From Pseudomonas sp. R4-35-07 (lineage in GTDB: Bacteria > Pseudomonadota > Gammaproteobacteria > Pseudomonadales > Pseudomonadaceae), in assembly GCF_003852235.1 (NCBI RefSeq), contig NZ_CP027732.1, positions 1,612,001-1,676,000 on the forward strand: DNA of 64,000 bases, in the 5' to 3' direction. Under the pieces are notes generated by a model. The model saw only the letters and a program-made list of their open reading frames with translations, made no database searches and was not told the origin of the DNA. The first letter of the stretch is position 1; each line of letters starts with the position of its first letter. Of this stretch, positions 10,124 through 19,050 are shown one piece after another. Position numbers and translations under genes: made by a program.

Positions 10124-10161
10124 ATTAGCAGGCTAATAACTGGACTCTATGCTTAAGTCCA
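10124..10161. promoter_or_regulatory. Two palindromes between divergent acnA and rlmM
   Basis: A 14-bp palindrome ATTAGC-AG-GCTAAT (10124-10137) is followed three bases later by TGGACT-N9-AGTCCA (10141-10161). Their position in the divergent promoter gap suggests operator function, but I do not recognise the regulator. Confidence 0.35.
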
Positions 10162-10240
10162 AGGTTCCGAACTCGGCTATCATGCGCGCGTTTTCATGAC
10201 AGGTATTGCGATAGAGCAATCCCGTTGCCAGGAGATTCAA

Positions 10241-11317
10241 TTGAACACCCTTTTTATGCACTGCCGCCCGGGTTTTGAAGGCGAAGTCTGTTCCGAGATC
10301 GCGGAGCACGCCGCGCGCCTGAACGTTTCCGGCTACGCCAAGGCCAAGACCGGCAGCGCTTGCGCCGAATTTGTCTGCACTGAAGAAGACGGCGCGCAAC
10401 GCCTGATGCACGGCCAGCGCTTCGCCGAGCTGATCTTCCCCAGGCAATGGGCGCGCGGGGTATTCATCGACCTGCCGGAAACCGATCGCATCAGCGTGAT
10501 CCTCGCCCACCTGCGTGAATTCCCAGTGTGCGGCAGCCTGTGGCTGGAGATGGTCGATACCAACGACGGCAAGGAACTGTCGAATTTCTGCAAGAAATTC
10601 GAGGTGCACCTGCGCAAAGCCTTGCTGAACGCCGGCAGGCTGGTGGACGACCCGAGCAAGCCGCGCCTGCTGCTGACGTTCAAGAGCGGTCGCGAGGTGT
10701 TCATGGGCCTGGCCGAGTCGAACAATTCAGCGATGTGGCCGATGGGTATCCCGCGTTTGAAGTTCCCGCGTGAAGCCCCAAGCCGCTCGACCTTGAAGCT
10801 GGAAGAGGCCTGGCACCACTTCATTCCTCGCGAGCAGTGGGACGAACGCCTGCATGGCGACATGACCGGTGTCGACCTCGGTGCGGCCCCCGGCGGCTGG
10901 ACGTGGCAGCTGGTCAACCGGGGCATGCTGGTGACCGCCATTGACAACGGCCCCATGGCCGAAAGCCTGATGGACACCGGCCTGGTGCAGCATTTGATGG
11001 CCGATGGCTTTACCTTCGTGCCCAAGCAGCCGGTGGACTGGATGGTCTGCGATATTGTCGAGAAGCCGGCGCGCAACGCGGCATTGCTGGAAACCTGGAT
11101 CGGCGAGGGGTATTGCCGCGAGGCGGTGGTCAACCTCAAGCTGCCGATGAAGCAGCGGTATGCCGAAGTGAAGCGTCTGCTGGAGCGCATCGAAGACGGC
11201 TTCAAGGCACGCGGCATTCGGGTGGAGATTGGCTGCAAGCAGCTGTACCACGACCGCGAAGAAGTGACGTGCCACTTGCGTCGACTTGTGGACGTAAAGA
11301 AACCCAAGAGACGCTGA
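10241..11317 (+). CDS. rlmM: 23S rRNA (cytidine-2'-O)-methyltransferase RlmM
   Basis: 358-aa SAM-dependent enzyme that 2'-O-methylates C2498 of 23S rRNA (established for E. coli RlmM). The N-terminus NTLFMHCRPGFEGEVCSEIAE is the conserved THUMP-like start. The chosen start is a TTG at 10241 with CAGGAG seven bases upstream; an ATG 45 bases earlier lacks family support. The SAM motif is VDLGAAPGGWTWQL near residue 210, and the catalytic Rossmann-type block includes VVNLKLPMKQRY. It stands alone between acnA and tusA. Confidence 0.92.
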   Translation: MNTLFMHCRPGFEGEVCSEIAEHAARLNVSGYAKAKTGSACAEFVCTEEDGAQRLMHGQRFAELIFPRQWARGVFIDLPETDRISVILAHLREFPVCGSLWLEMVDTNDGKELSNFCKKFEVHLRKALLNAGRLVDDPSKPRLLLTFKSGREVFMGLAESNNSAMWPMGIPRLKFPREAPSRSTLKLEEAWHHFIPREQWDERLHGDMTGVDLGAAPGGWTWQLVNRGMLVTAIDNGPMAESLMDTGLVQHLMADGFTFVPKQPVDWMVCDIVEKPARNAALLETWIGEGYCREAVVNLKLPMKQRYAEVKRLLERIEDGFKARGIRVEIGCKQLYHDREEVTCHLRRLVDVKKPKRR

Positions 11318-11331
11318 TACCCAATGTGGGA

Positions 11332-11414
11332 GCTGGCTTGCCTGCGATAGCGGTATAACTGTCGAAATTTATGTTGAATGTGCCCCCGTCATCGGGGGCA
11401 AGCCGCCTCCCACA
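11332..11414. repeat. Chimeric REPIN
   Basis: The left arm reads TGTGGGAGCTGGCTTGCC, a variant REP type, while the right arm is the family A complement with one change (CATCGGGGGCAAGCCGCC). The arms therefore belong to different REP variants. It lies between rlmM and tusA. Confidence 0.75.
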
Positions 11415-11443
11415 GAAGGTTGGGTTGGTTTTAGGAGTGAAGT

Positions 11444-11689
11444 ATGAGTCTTGAACTGCCCGTAGACGGCACCCTCGACGCCACCGGCCTCAATTGCCCG
11501 GAGCCGGTGATGATGCTGCACCAGCACATCCGCGACCTGCCTGCGGGCGGCCTGCTCAAGGTGATCGCGACCGACCCGTCGACCCGCCGCGATATTCCCA
11601 AATTCTGCGTGTTCCTCGACCATGAGCTGGTGGATCAGCAGGAGCAGGCCGGTACGTACCTTTACTGGATCCGCAAGAAAGCCGATTGA
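11444..11689 (+). CDS. tusA: sulfur-carrier protein TusA
   Basis: 81-aa sulfurtransferase of the TusA/SirA family, which passes persulfide sulfur from IscS toward tRNA 2-thiouridine synthesis and other sulfur pathways. The active cysteine is C18 in [13 protein letters not shown], the signature CPxP motif. The C-terminal [26 protein letters not shown] completes the two-layer fold. A TAGGAG ribosome site lies just upstream. It converges with the MATE exporter gene across a family B REPIN. Confidence 0.93.
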   Translation: MSLELPVDGTLDATGLNCPEPVMMLHQHIRDLPAGGLLKVIATDPSTRRDIPKFCVFLDHELVDQQEQAGTYLYWIRKKAD

Positions 11690-11701
11690 CCGCCGAACCC
11701 T

Positions 11702-11801
11702 TGTAGGAGCGAGCTTGCTCGCGAAAAACGCTAACGATCAAGCAGCGCTTCTGGTTTAACGCGGCGCTCTCAGGTTTTTCGCGAGCAAGCTCGCTCCTAC
11801 A
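11702..11801. repeat. REPIN, family B (GAGCGAGCTTGCTCGCG)
   Basis: Inverted units TGTAGGAGCGAGCTTGCTCG and complement flank a loop. It separates convergent tusA and the MATE gene and overlaps the last codon of the MATE gene. The loop sequence is the same as that at 22152-22252 in opposite orientation, so the whole unit including the loop is conserved. Confidence 0.92.
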
Positions 11802-13200
11802 GGGCGCGCGTGAGCGCCTTGTCAGCGTGGATGCGTCGGCGTGCACTGCGCGCCAGGCGCACCAGCAACATGCCTGCCGCGCAGCTCAAGCCGACGATCA
11901 GGCCTTGCCACAAGCCGCTTGGGCCACTGGGTTCGCCCAACCAGTCGGTCAGCCCCAGGGCGTAACCGACCGGCAAGCCCACGCCCCAGTAGGCGAACAG
12001 GGTCAGCAGCATGGTGACCCGGGTGTCCTGATAGCCGCGCAGCGCGCCGGCAGCGGTCACCTGGATCGAGTCGGAAAACTGGAACAACGCCGAAAACACG
12101 ATCAGCATCGATGCCAGGTGGATGACCACCGGGTCGGGGGTGTAGATCGCCGCAATCTGTTCGCGAAACACCAGCATCAGGCTACAGGACAGGCAGGCAT
12201 AGGCCAGCGCGGTGCCCATGCCAACGCCGGCGGCGAAGCGGGCTTCACGCGGTTCGCCACGGCCCAGGGCCTGGCCGACGCGCACGGTGACGGCCATGCT
12301 CAGGGAGTAGGGGATCATGAACACCAGGGAACTGACATTCAGCGCGATCTGATGGCCGGACACCACGGTAGCCCCCAGGCTGCCCAGCAGCAGGGCGATC
12401 ACCGCGAAGATGCTCGACTCGGCAAAGATCGCCACGCCAATCGGCAGGCCGATCCCCAGTACACGCTTGATCACCGCCCATTGCGGCCAGTCGAAGCGCT
12501 TGAACAATTCGCTGCTCTGATACGCCGGGCCCCAGCGGGTCCACCCGGCCAGGCCGAGCATCATCACCCACATCGCAATCGCCGTGGCCCAGCCGCAGCC
12601 TACGCCGCCCATGGCCGGCAGGCCGAGATGGCCGTAGATGAAGATGTAGTTCAGCGGAATGTTCAGTGCCAACCCGCACAAGCCCATGACCATGCTCGGC
12701 CGCGTACGGCCCATGCCGTCGCTGAAGCAGCGGAACACGTAATACAGCGCAATGGCCGGCATGCCGGCGGCGATGCCATGCAGGTAGCCCATGGACGGCT
12801 CGATCAGGGCCGGCTCGACCTTCATCGCATGCAGCACCGGCTCGGCGCACAGCAACAGCAGCGCACCCGCGATGCCGACCACCACGGCCAGCCACAGAGA
12901 CTGGCGCACCAATGGCCCGATTTCGCTGTACTTGCCTGCGCCGTAGCGCTGCGCGACTTTCGGCGTGGTGGCCAGCAGGGTGCCAGTCATCAACAGGTAG
13001 ACCGGGATCCAGATCGAGTTACCCAGGCCAACCGCCGCCAGGTCTTGGGGGCTGACACGTCCGGCCATCACCGCATCGACAAAGCTCATCGCGGTGGTTG
13101 CCAGTTGGCCGATGATGATCGGCAGGGCCAGCGTCAGCAGGTCGCGCACTTCCCGACTGATGCGGGCGGGGCGGGTGAGGGTAGCGGTGGCAGTGTTCAC
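11797..13200 (-). CDS. MATE-family multidrug efflux transporter
   Basis: 467-aa inner-membrane exporter with about twelve hydrophobic helices, of the NorM-like MATE family (cation-drug antiport). Recognisable parts are the N-terminal LALPIIIGQLATTAMSFVDAVMAG and the mid-protein GLPIGVAIFAESSIFAVIALL. The open frame runs to 14289, but the extra part is antisense to pdxB. The GTG at 13200 (VNTATATLTRPARIS) is the best start, though its ribosome site is weak. The stop codon TAG is the TAG of the terminal TGTAGGAG of the downstream REPIN, so the repeat sets the C-terminus. Substrates are unknown. Confidence 0.86.
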   Translation of the reverse strand: MNTATATLTRPARISREVRDLLTLALPIIIGQLATTAMSFVDAVMAGRVSPQDLAAVGLGNSIWIPVYLLMTGTLLATTPKVAQRYGAGKYSEIGPLVRQSLWLAVVVGIAGALLLLCAEPVLHAMKVEPALIEPSMGYLHGIAAGMPAIALYYVFRCFSDGMGRTRPSMVMGLCGLALNIPLNYIFIYGHLGLPAMGGVGCGWATAIAMWVMMLGLAGWTRWGPAYQSSELFKRFDWPQWAVIKRVLGIGLPIGVAIFAESSIFAVIALLLGSLGATVVSGHQIALNVSSLVFMIPYSLSMAVTVRVGQALGRGEPREARFAAGVGMGTALAYACLSCSLMLVFREQIAAIYTPDPVVIHLASMLIVFSALFQFSDSIQVTAAGALRGYQDTRVTMLLTLFAYWGVGLPVGYALGLTDWLGEPSGPSGLWQGLIVGLSCAAGMLLVRLARSARRRIHADKALTRAL

Positions 13201-13319
13201 GTACAGGTGTCCAATAAAAAGGCAGTCGCAAGGACGGCGGATTCTACGCTTTGACGCAACGGTCAGGAAAAAACCTGTGTTGGGGATTTGTAAACATTCG
13301 ACTAAACACACCAATCCCT

Positions 13320-13347
13320 GTGGGAGGGGGCAAGCCCCCTCCCACAT
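13320..13347. repeat. Collapsed family A REPIN (perfect palindrome)
   Basis: TGTGGGAGGGGG-CAAG-CCCCCTCCCACA: both arm tips are present, but the inner arm parts and loop are gone, leaving a near-perfect 28-bp palindrome. It lies upstream of pdxB. Confidence 0.85.
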
Positions 13348-13395
13348 CGGATCCTCACAAGGCTGTACACTGCTGATCCGCCAAAGGAGCCTGCC

Positions 13396-14538
13396 ATGCT
13401 GATTGTTGCCGACGAAAATATTCCGCTGCTCGATGCATTCTTCCAGGGGTTTGGCGAGATTCGCCGCGTGCCCGGCCGTTCCATTGACCGCGCCACGGTC
13501 GAGCAGGCCGATGTGCTGCTGGTACGCTCGGTGACCAACGTCAACCGGGCTTTGCTCGAGGGCACGAAGGTGGGGTTTGTCGGCACCTGCACCATCGGCA
13601 CCGATCATCTGGACCTCGATTACTTCAGGCAGGCCGGTATCCAGTGGTCCAGCGCACCCGGCTGCAATGCCCGGGGCGTGGTGGATTATGTGCTGGGCAG
13701 CTTGCAGACCCTGGCCGAAATCGAAGGCGCCGACCTCAGCCGGCGCACCTACGGCATCGTTGGCGCCGGCGAGGTCGGCGGGCGGCTGGTCAAGGTGCTC
13801 AAGGGCCTGGGCTGGAACGTGCTGGTGTGTGATCCGCCACGGCAGATCGCCGAAGACGCTGACTACGTGAGCCTGCAGCAGATTATCGAGCACTGCGATG
13901 TGATCAGCTTGCACACGCCGCTGACCAAGTCCGGCAATGGCTCCACCTGGCATCTGTTCGATCGCCAGCGCCTTGCGCAGCTCAAGCCCGGCACCTGGCT
14001 GATCAATGCCAGCCGAGGCGCGGTAGTGGACAACGCCGGGCTGCGCGACGTGTTGCTGGAGCGCGAAGACCTGCAAGCCGTGCTGGACGTGTGGGAAGGC
14101 GAGCCGCAGGTGGATGCCGACCTGGCTGACCTGTGCGTGCTGGCCACGCCGCATATCGCCGGCTACAGCCTTGACGGCAAGCAGCGCGGTACGGCGCAGA
14201 TCTACCAGGCGTTCTGTGCGCACCTGGGCCAGGAACCGAGCATTCAATTGCGCGATTTGTTGCCGGCGCCATGGCTGGCCGAGGTGCACCTGAATGCCTC
14301 AACCGATCCGGCCTGGGCGCTGGCGACCTTGTGCCGCAGTGTGTACGACCCGCGCCGGGACGATGCGGATTTGCGTCGCAGCCTGGTAGGAACAGTAGAG
14401 GAGCAGCGCAAGGCATTCGACCTGTTGCGCAAGCATTACCCGGAGCGTCGTGAGATTGACGGCTTGAAGGTGCGCATCAATGGTGAGTCGGCAGCCCTTT
14501 CCAGCATCGTCGCCGCCCTGGGCGCCGAAGCGGTTTAA
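13396..14538 (+). CDS. pdxB: erythronate-4-phosphate dehydrogenase
   Basis: 380-aa NAD-dependent dehydrogenase of pyridoxal 5'-phosphate synthesis, oxidising 4-phosphoerythronate. The N-terminus [16 protein letters not shown] is typical of PdxB. The Rossmann loop is [13 protein letters not shown], the catalytic region includes [11 protein letters not shown] and ATPHIAGYS, and a PdxB-specific C-terminal dimerisation domain follows. AAAGGAG lies nine bases before the ATG. It converges with a 55-aa gene across a terminator hairpin. Confidence 0.95.
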   Translation: MLIVADENIPLLDAFFQGFGEIRRVPGRSIDRATVEQADVLLVRSVTNVNRALLEGTKVGFVGTCTIGTDHLDLDYFRQAGIQWSSAPGCNARGVVDYVLGSLQTLAEIEGADLSRRTYGIVGAGEVGGRLVKVLKGLGWNVLVCDPPRQIAEDADYVSLQQIIEHCDVISLHTPLTKSGNGSTWHLFDRQRLAQLKPGTWLINASRGAVVDNAGLRDVLLEREDLQAVLDVWEGEPQVDADLADLCVLATPHIAGYSLDGKQRGTAQIYQAFCAHLGQEPSIQLRDLLPAPWLAEVHLNASTDPAWALATLCRSVYDPRRDDADLRRSLVGTVEEQRKAFDLLRKHYPERREIDGLKVRINGESAALSSIVAALGAEAV

Positions 14539-14545
14539 CGCGCAT

Positions 14546-14574
14546 AAAAAACCCGGCCACCTGGGCCGGGTTCG
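14546..14574. terminator. Rho-independent terminator between pdxB and the 55-aa gene
   Basis: Stem AACCCGGCC-acct-GGGCCGGGTT. On the minus strand it is followed by a run of six T, so it mainly ends the leftward 55-aa gene; it may also help end pdxB. Confidence 0.8.
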
Positions 14575-14596
14575 AAAGAGCGTGGGCGCTTGCGCC

Positions 14597-14764
14597 TTAC
14601 TGGGCAGGCTTTACCAATTTATCTTCCAGTTCGCTGCATGCTTGCTGGATCATTTCTTCGGTGATCTGCACCTCGCGGCCCTTGGCGTCGATGTACGAGC
14701 ACGGCAATAGCTGCGGCTGGCGGATCACTTCAATTTTGGCATCGCTGCTGTTTTGCAAGGTCAT
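14597..14764 (-). CDS. Small conserved protein (55 aa) of unknown function
   Basis: 55-aa acidic soluble protein (MTLQNSSDAKIEVIRQPQLL...) with no signal peptide or membrane helix. The ATG at 14764 has GAGGAGA seven bases upstream, and the gene ends at its own terminator hairpin, which together support a real monocistronic gene. It resembles short PA1xxx-type hypothetical proteins of Pseudomonas from memory. One cysteine (PCSYIDAKG) is present. Function unknown. Confidence 0.75.
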   Translation of the reverse strand: MTLQNSSDAKIEVIRQPQLLPCSYIDAKGREVQITEEMIQQACSELEDKLVKPAQ

Positions 14765-14899
14765 GGCCTGTCTCCTCATCAGGTTGTGTACCTACTTTAA
14801 TTCCCCCGCGTGACCGAGCTATTACAACTCCATACACGACCATCGGTTCGAACACCCAGTCCACCAGAAACCGGCACATATTTCCAGATCAGTCTTAGA

Positions 14900-14926
14900 C
14901 CGATAGCCTCTAGCGGCCTCTATCGG
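14900..14926. promoter_or_regulatory. Inverted repeat upstream of the ABC exporter
   Basis: CCGATAG-N13-CTATCGG, with an internal direct repeat GCCTCTA twice. A possible -10 element CATAAT follows at 14931. It could be an operator for the exporter gene; no regulator is recognised. Confidence 0.35.
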
Positions 14927-15009
14927 CGGGCATAATTAACCTGACTCATTGCTATTTGCTCAAGTTCCCCCAATGTTGATGAATAGATTCCTCATTGGTG
15001 AAGCCCTCC

Positions 15010-16776
15010 ATGTTCTCTGTCCGTCAACGCCATGCGATTCGCATGGCCAGCCGCTTCATTGCGCCCTACCGCTGGCAGGCGCTGGGTGCCCTGCTGGCGC
15101 TGATCGTTACCGCCGGCATCACCTTGTCCATGGGGCAAGGTATCCGCCTGCTGGTCGACCAGGGTTTCATGACCCAGTCGCCGCACCTGCTCAATCAGTC
15201 CATCGCGCTGTTTATGGTGCTGGTGGTGGGCCTGGCGGTGGGCACGTTCGCGCGCTTCTACCTGGTGTCGTGGATTGGCGAGCGGGTGGTGGCGGACATT
15301 CGCCGGCAGGTGTTCAACCACCTGATCTACCTGCATCCGGGCTTCTACGAAAACAATCGCAGCTCGGAAATCCAGTCACGCCTGACCACCGACACCACCC
15401 TGCTGCAATCGGTGATCGGCTCATCGCTGTCGCTGTTCCTGCGCAATGCCCTGATGGTCATCGGCGGTATCGTGCTGTTGTTCATCACCAACCCCAAGCT
15501 CACCAGCATTGTCGTGGTGGCGTTGCCGCTGGTGCTGGCGCCGATCCTGATCTTTGGCCGGCGCGTGCGCAGCCTGTCGCGCCAGAGCCAGGACCGCATT
15601 GCCGATGTCGGCAGCTATGTGTCCGAGACCCTGGGCCAGATCAAGACCGTGCAGGCCTATAACCATCAGGTGCAGGACGAGCAGCGTTTCGCCCTGACCG
15701 TGGAAGACGCGTTTACCACCGCCCGAAAACGGATCCTGCAACGTTCCTGGCTGATTACCCTGGTGATCATGCTGGTGCTCGGTGCCGTGGGCGTGATGTT
15801 GTGGGTCGGCGGGATGGACGTGATCAGCGGGCGCATTTCCGGCGGTGAGCTGGCGGCGTTCGTGTTCTACAGCCTAATCGTCGGCAGCGCTGTCGGCACC
15901 TTGAGTGAAGTGCTTGGCGAGCTGCAGCGGGCTGCGGGTGCGGCGGAGCGAATTGGCGAACTGTTGCAGTCGAGCAACGACATCCAGGCGCCGGCCAGCG
16001 GTGGCGTACGGCTGCCGGAACGGGTCAGCGGGCGCATGGAGCTGCAAGACCTGCGCTTTTCCTACCCGTCACGGCCAGACAGCTACGCCATCGACGGCCT
16101 GAACCTGAGCGTCAACCCTGGCGAAACCCTCGCCTTGGTGGGACCTTCCGGCGCAGGCAAATCGACGCTCTTCGACTTGCTGCTGCGCTTCTATGACCCC
16201 CAGCACGGCCGCATCCTGCTCGAAGGGCAGCCGCTGACCGCACTCGACCCGCTGGACCTGCGCCGCCACTTCGCGCTGGTATCCCAAAGCCCGGCGCTGT
16301 TTTTTGGCAGCATCGAAGACAACATCCGCTACGGTAACCCGACGGCCACCCGCGCGCAGGTCGAAGCCGCAGCCCGCATCGCCCATGCCCATGACTTCAT
16401 CCTGCAAATGCCCGATGGCTACCAGACCCACCTCGGCGACGGTGGCCTGGGCCTCTCCGGGGGGCAGCGGCAACGCCTGGCCATCGCACGCGCGTTGCTG
16501 GTGGACGCACCCATCCTGCTGCTGGACGAAGCCACCAGCGCCCTCGATGCCCAGAGCGAACACCTGATCCAGCAAGCCCTGCCGCAATTGATGCAGGGCC
16601 GCACCACCCTGGTGATTGCGCACCGCCTGGCCACGGTGAAGAACGCCGACCGGATCGCGGTGATGGACCAGGGCAAATTGGTAGCCGTGGGCACGCATCA
16701 GCAGTTGATTGCGAGCAATCCGCTGTATGCGCGGTTGGCGGCGTTGCAGTTCAGTGCAGATCACCAGCGCCAATAG
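15010..16776 (+). CDS. ABC exporter, fused permease-ATPase (MsbA/ABCB-like)
   Basis: 588-aa half-transporter: a six-helix exporter transmembrane domain (about residues 20-310) and a nucleotide-binding domain (about 345-585). Walker A is GPSGAGKST near residue 378, the signature is LSGGQRQR, Walker B is ILLLDEATSALD and the H-loop is VIAHRLATV. The start is uncertain: the open frame allows TTG at 14995 and GTG at 14998, and no site has a clear Shine-Dalgarno; ATG at 15010 (MFSVRQRHAIRMASRF) is preferred from family shape. The true MsbA is expected elsewhere with lpxK, so this is likely a paralogous lipid or drug exporter. Confidence 0.87.
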   Translation: MFSVRQRHAIRMASRFIAPYRWQALGALLALIVTAGITLSMGQGIRLLVDQGFMTQSPHLLNQSIALFMVLVVGLAVGTFARFYLVSWIGERVVADIRRQVFNHLIYLHPGFYENNRSSEIQSRLTTDTTLLQSVIGSSLSLFLRNALMVIGGIVLLFITNPKLTSIVVVALPLVLAPILIFGRRVRSLSRQSQDRIADVGSYVSETLGQIKTVQAYNHQVQDEQRFALTVEDAFTTARKRILQRSWLITLVIMLVLGAVGVMLWVGGMDVISGRISGGELAAFVFYSLIVGSAVGTLSEVLGELQRAAGAAERIGELLQSSNDIQAPASGGVRLPERVSGRMELQDLRFSYPSRPDSYAIDGLNLSVNPGETLALVGPSGAGKSTLFDLLLRFYDPQHGRILLEGQPLTALDPLDLRRHFALVSQSPALFFGSIEDNIRYGNPTATRAQVEAAARIAHAHDFILQMPDGYQTHLGDGGLGLSGGQRQRLAIARALLVDAPILLLDEATSALDAQSEHLIQQALPQLMQGRTTLVIAHRLATVKNADRIAVMDQGKLVAVGTHQQLIASNPLYARLAALQFSADHQRQ

Positions 16777-16791
16777 CCTCCACAGAAATAC

Positions 16792-16885
16792 AAATGTGGG
16801 AGGGGGCTTGCCCCCGATAGCGGTGGATCAGCAACAAAATTGCTGACTGACACTCTGCTATCGGGGGCAAGCCCCCTCCCACATT
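16792..16885. repeat. REPIN, family A
   Basis: Complete inverted pair between the convergent 3' ends of the ABC exporter and slt, with TGACTGAC in the loop. Confidence 0.94.
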
Positions 16886-16908
16886 GGATATTCGGCAGAT
16901 TCAGTGCC

Positions 16909-18837
16909 TTATTGGTCGTCGAAGTACCGCTCATGCCAATCCACCAACGGCTGCGGTGAATTGAGCTTCTGCCCGTAGATCACCGAATAAGACAGCACGT
17001 TCTGCACATACTGACGGGTCTCGTCGAACGGGATGCTTTCCACCCACACGTCGAAACTCAAGTGGTCCGCACCGCGTAGCCACTGACGCACGCGGCCGGG
17101 GCCGGCGTTGTAGGCGGCGGAGGCGAGCACGCGATTGCCGTTGAATTGGCTGTGCACCTGGCTCAGGTAAGCGGCGCCGAGCTGGATGTTTTTGTCCGGG
17201 TCCAGTACCTGGGCCGGGGAGGCGAGGGGAATGCTGAACTTGCGCGCGGTTTCCTTGGCCGTACCGGGCATCAGCTGCATCAGGCCGCTGGCGCCGACGC
17301 CGGAGCGGGCGTCGTCCATGAAGGCGCTTTCCTGGCGGGTAATCGCGAACACCCAGCTTGAATGCAGGCCGCGCACCTTGGCTTCGCGCACCAGAGTGTC
17401 GCGGTGGGCCATCGGGAAGCGGATGTCCAGATCGTCCCAATACTGCGCCTGGCTGATCGTGCGGATCGCCGGGAAGTACCACTTCATGTCGTAGGCCAGC
17501 TTCGCCTGCGCGACCATTTCGTCACGGTTGAAGTGACGGCTGACGTGGTACCACTCGCGGCGGCCATCGACGATCTGGCCACGGGCGTAGAACTCCAGGG
17601 CCCGGCGCACGCCTGGGGTATTGCGCACTTTATTGACCAGCGCCTGGCTCATCACCAGCGGCTTGTTGTTCAACTGGTAAGGGGTCTTGGAACGGTCCGC
17701 GGCGAGGAAACCGTAGAAATCGCGTTCCTTGGCCACGTTTTTATACAGCACCAACGCCTGCGGGTTTTTCGGTTCGGCCAATTCCAGGCTGCGTGCCTGC
17801 CAGTAGCGCCAGCGGTTGGTGGTGGCCAGATCCTGCGGCAGCTTGCGGGTCAACTGGTACGCATCTTCCCAGCGCGCCAAGCGCAACAGCAGGCGCAGGC
17901 GCCACTCGGAGACGGTGTTGTCGCGCAGCTCCGGGTCGTACTTGGTCATCACGTCCAACGCGCGAGGATCGTACCGGCGTGCCAGGGTCAGGCCGATTTC
18001 ACGGGCGATCGAGACTTTTTCGTCACGGGAGAAGTGCATGCTGCTGGCGTAGCCGTCCAGCAGGGCCATGGCCTTGTCCGGGTCCTGGCGTGCGAGGCGA
18101 CGCAGGCCCAGGCCTACGGCGTCAGACATGGCCTCGGTGGCCGGCAGGAAGCGCGACGGGTCGCTGAGCATATCGGGCTTTTGCGCCACGTCGATCATCA
18201 GGCGGCCTTGGGCGCCGAGCGTTGGCAGGGTTTTCACCAGGCTGTTGGCCAGCGCGTAGTTGCGCGCTTCGGCGGCGAGCTTGGCGCGGTCCCAGATTTT
18301 TTGTTCGGTCAGCTGACCGTCAGAGGCCCACTGGCCAAAGGTCGCATCACAGGCCGCCGGTTGGGTTTTACCGGTCATCCACAACTTTTCGGTGGTCTTG
18401 TAGCCTTCGGCCTTGAGGTTGTGGGTCAGTTGGAACTGGCCGTGCAGGCAGTCCAGCTCGACGAAATTGAGCTTGGCATCGTAGTACTTTTCAAAGGTCT
18501 GCCAGTCACCCCGTTCGGCCAGCCAGCGTAACCAGCGCAGCTTCATCCAGTTGGCCTGGGGCAGGTCGCCATTTTTGGCGAGGAACTGTTCGATTTCCTG
18601 GTTGCTCGCGGTTTTAAGACGCGCGGTCAGTTCGTCATAGGCCAGGTACGGCGTCAGCGGGTAGTCGGCCAGGGCCTGGCTGTATTGCATGTACGGGCCG
18701 CTGTCACCCTTGGCCAGGGCGCGTTTGGCTTCATCGTAATATTGACGTTGGGTGGTGAGGTCCACGGCCTGGGCAGATTGAACGGCGGTGGCGGAGAGAA
18801 GCAGGCAGGATAAAAAGTTGAAAAGGCGACTGCGCAT
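16909..18837 (-). CDS. slt: soluble lytic murein transglycosylase
   Basis: 642-aa periplasmic Slt70-type enzyme that cleaves peptidoglycan glycan strands with 1,6-anhydro product formation. A signal peptide (MRSRLFNFLSCLLLSATAVQ, cleavage near AQA|VDL at residue 24) precedes a long alpha-superhelical U/L domain. The C-terminal lysozyme-like domain has the catalytic glutamate in FAITRQESAFMD near residue 504 and GASGLMQLMPGTAKE. The open frame begins at 18885, but the ATG at 18837 starts the signal peptide and is chosen; its ribosome site is weak. Divergent from uup. Confidence 0.93.
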   Translation of the reverse strand: MRSRLFNFLSCLLLSATAVQSAQAVDLTTQRQYYDEAKRALAKGDSGPYMQYSQALADYPLTPYLAYDELTARLKTASNQEIEQFLAKNGDLPQANWMKLRWLRWLAERGDWQTFEKYYDAKLNFVELDCLHGQFQLTHNLKAEGYKTTEKLWMTGKTQPAACDATFGQWASDGQLTEQKIWDRAKLAAEARNYALANSLVKTLPTLGAQGRLMIDVAQKPDMLSDPSRFLPATEAMSDAVGLGLRRLARQDPDKAMALLDGYASSMHFSRDEKVSIAREIGLTLARRYDPRALDVMTKYDPELRDNTVSEWRLRLLLRLARWEDAYQLTRKLPQDLATTNRWRYWQARSLELAEPKNPQALVLYKNVAKERDFYGFLAADRSKTPYQLNNKPLVMSQALVNKVRNTPGVRRALEFYARGQIVDGRREWYHVSRHFNRDEMVAQAKLAYDMKWYFPAIRTISQAQYWDDLDIRFPMAHRDTLVREAKVRGLHSSWVFAITRQESAFMDDARSGVGASGLMQLMPGTAKETARKFSIPLASPAQVLDPDKNIQLGAAYLSQVHSQFNGNRVLASAAYNAGPGRVRQWLRGADHLSFDVWVESIPFDETRQYVQNVLSYSVIYGQKLNSPQPLVDWHERYFDDQ

Positions 18838-19050
18838 GAGACGTCCGTGCAGAGAAATCACGACTAGCACCGGCACCGCCGACACTGATTGCCCCTAGCT
18901 TAGCCTTTTGCCAGCGGCCGGCGAAAGCTTTGCCGGCCGGTTGGTTCAAGTTCGCGGCAAATGTCCTGCAGAACGTGTCGGCAGCGAAAATGCTGGCCGC
19001 ATCCCACCCTCAACTCAGGTAGAATGCGCGCCCAGTTTTTGGAGAAGTGT

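Noticed and set aside
13201..14289. N-terminal extension of the MATE gene
   Set aside because: Antisense to pdxB and without transporter features.
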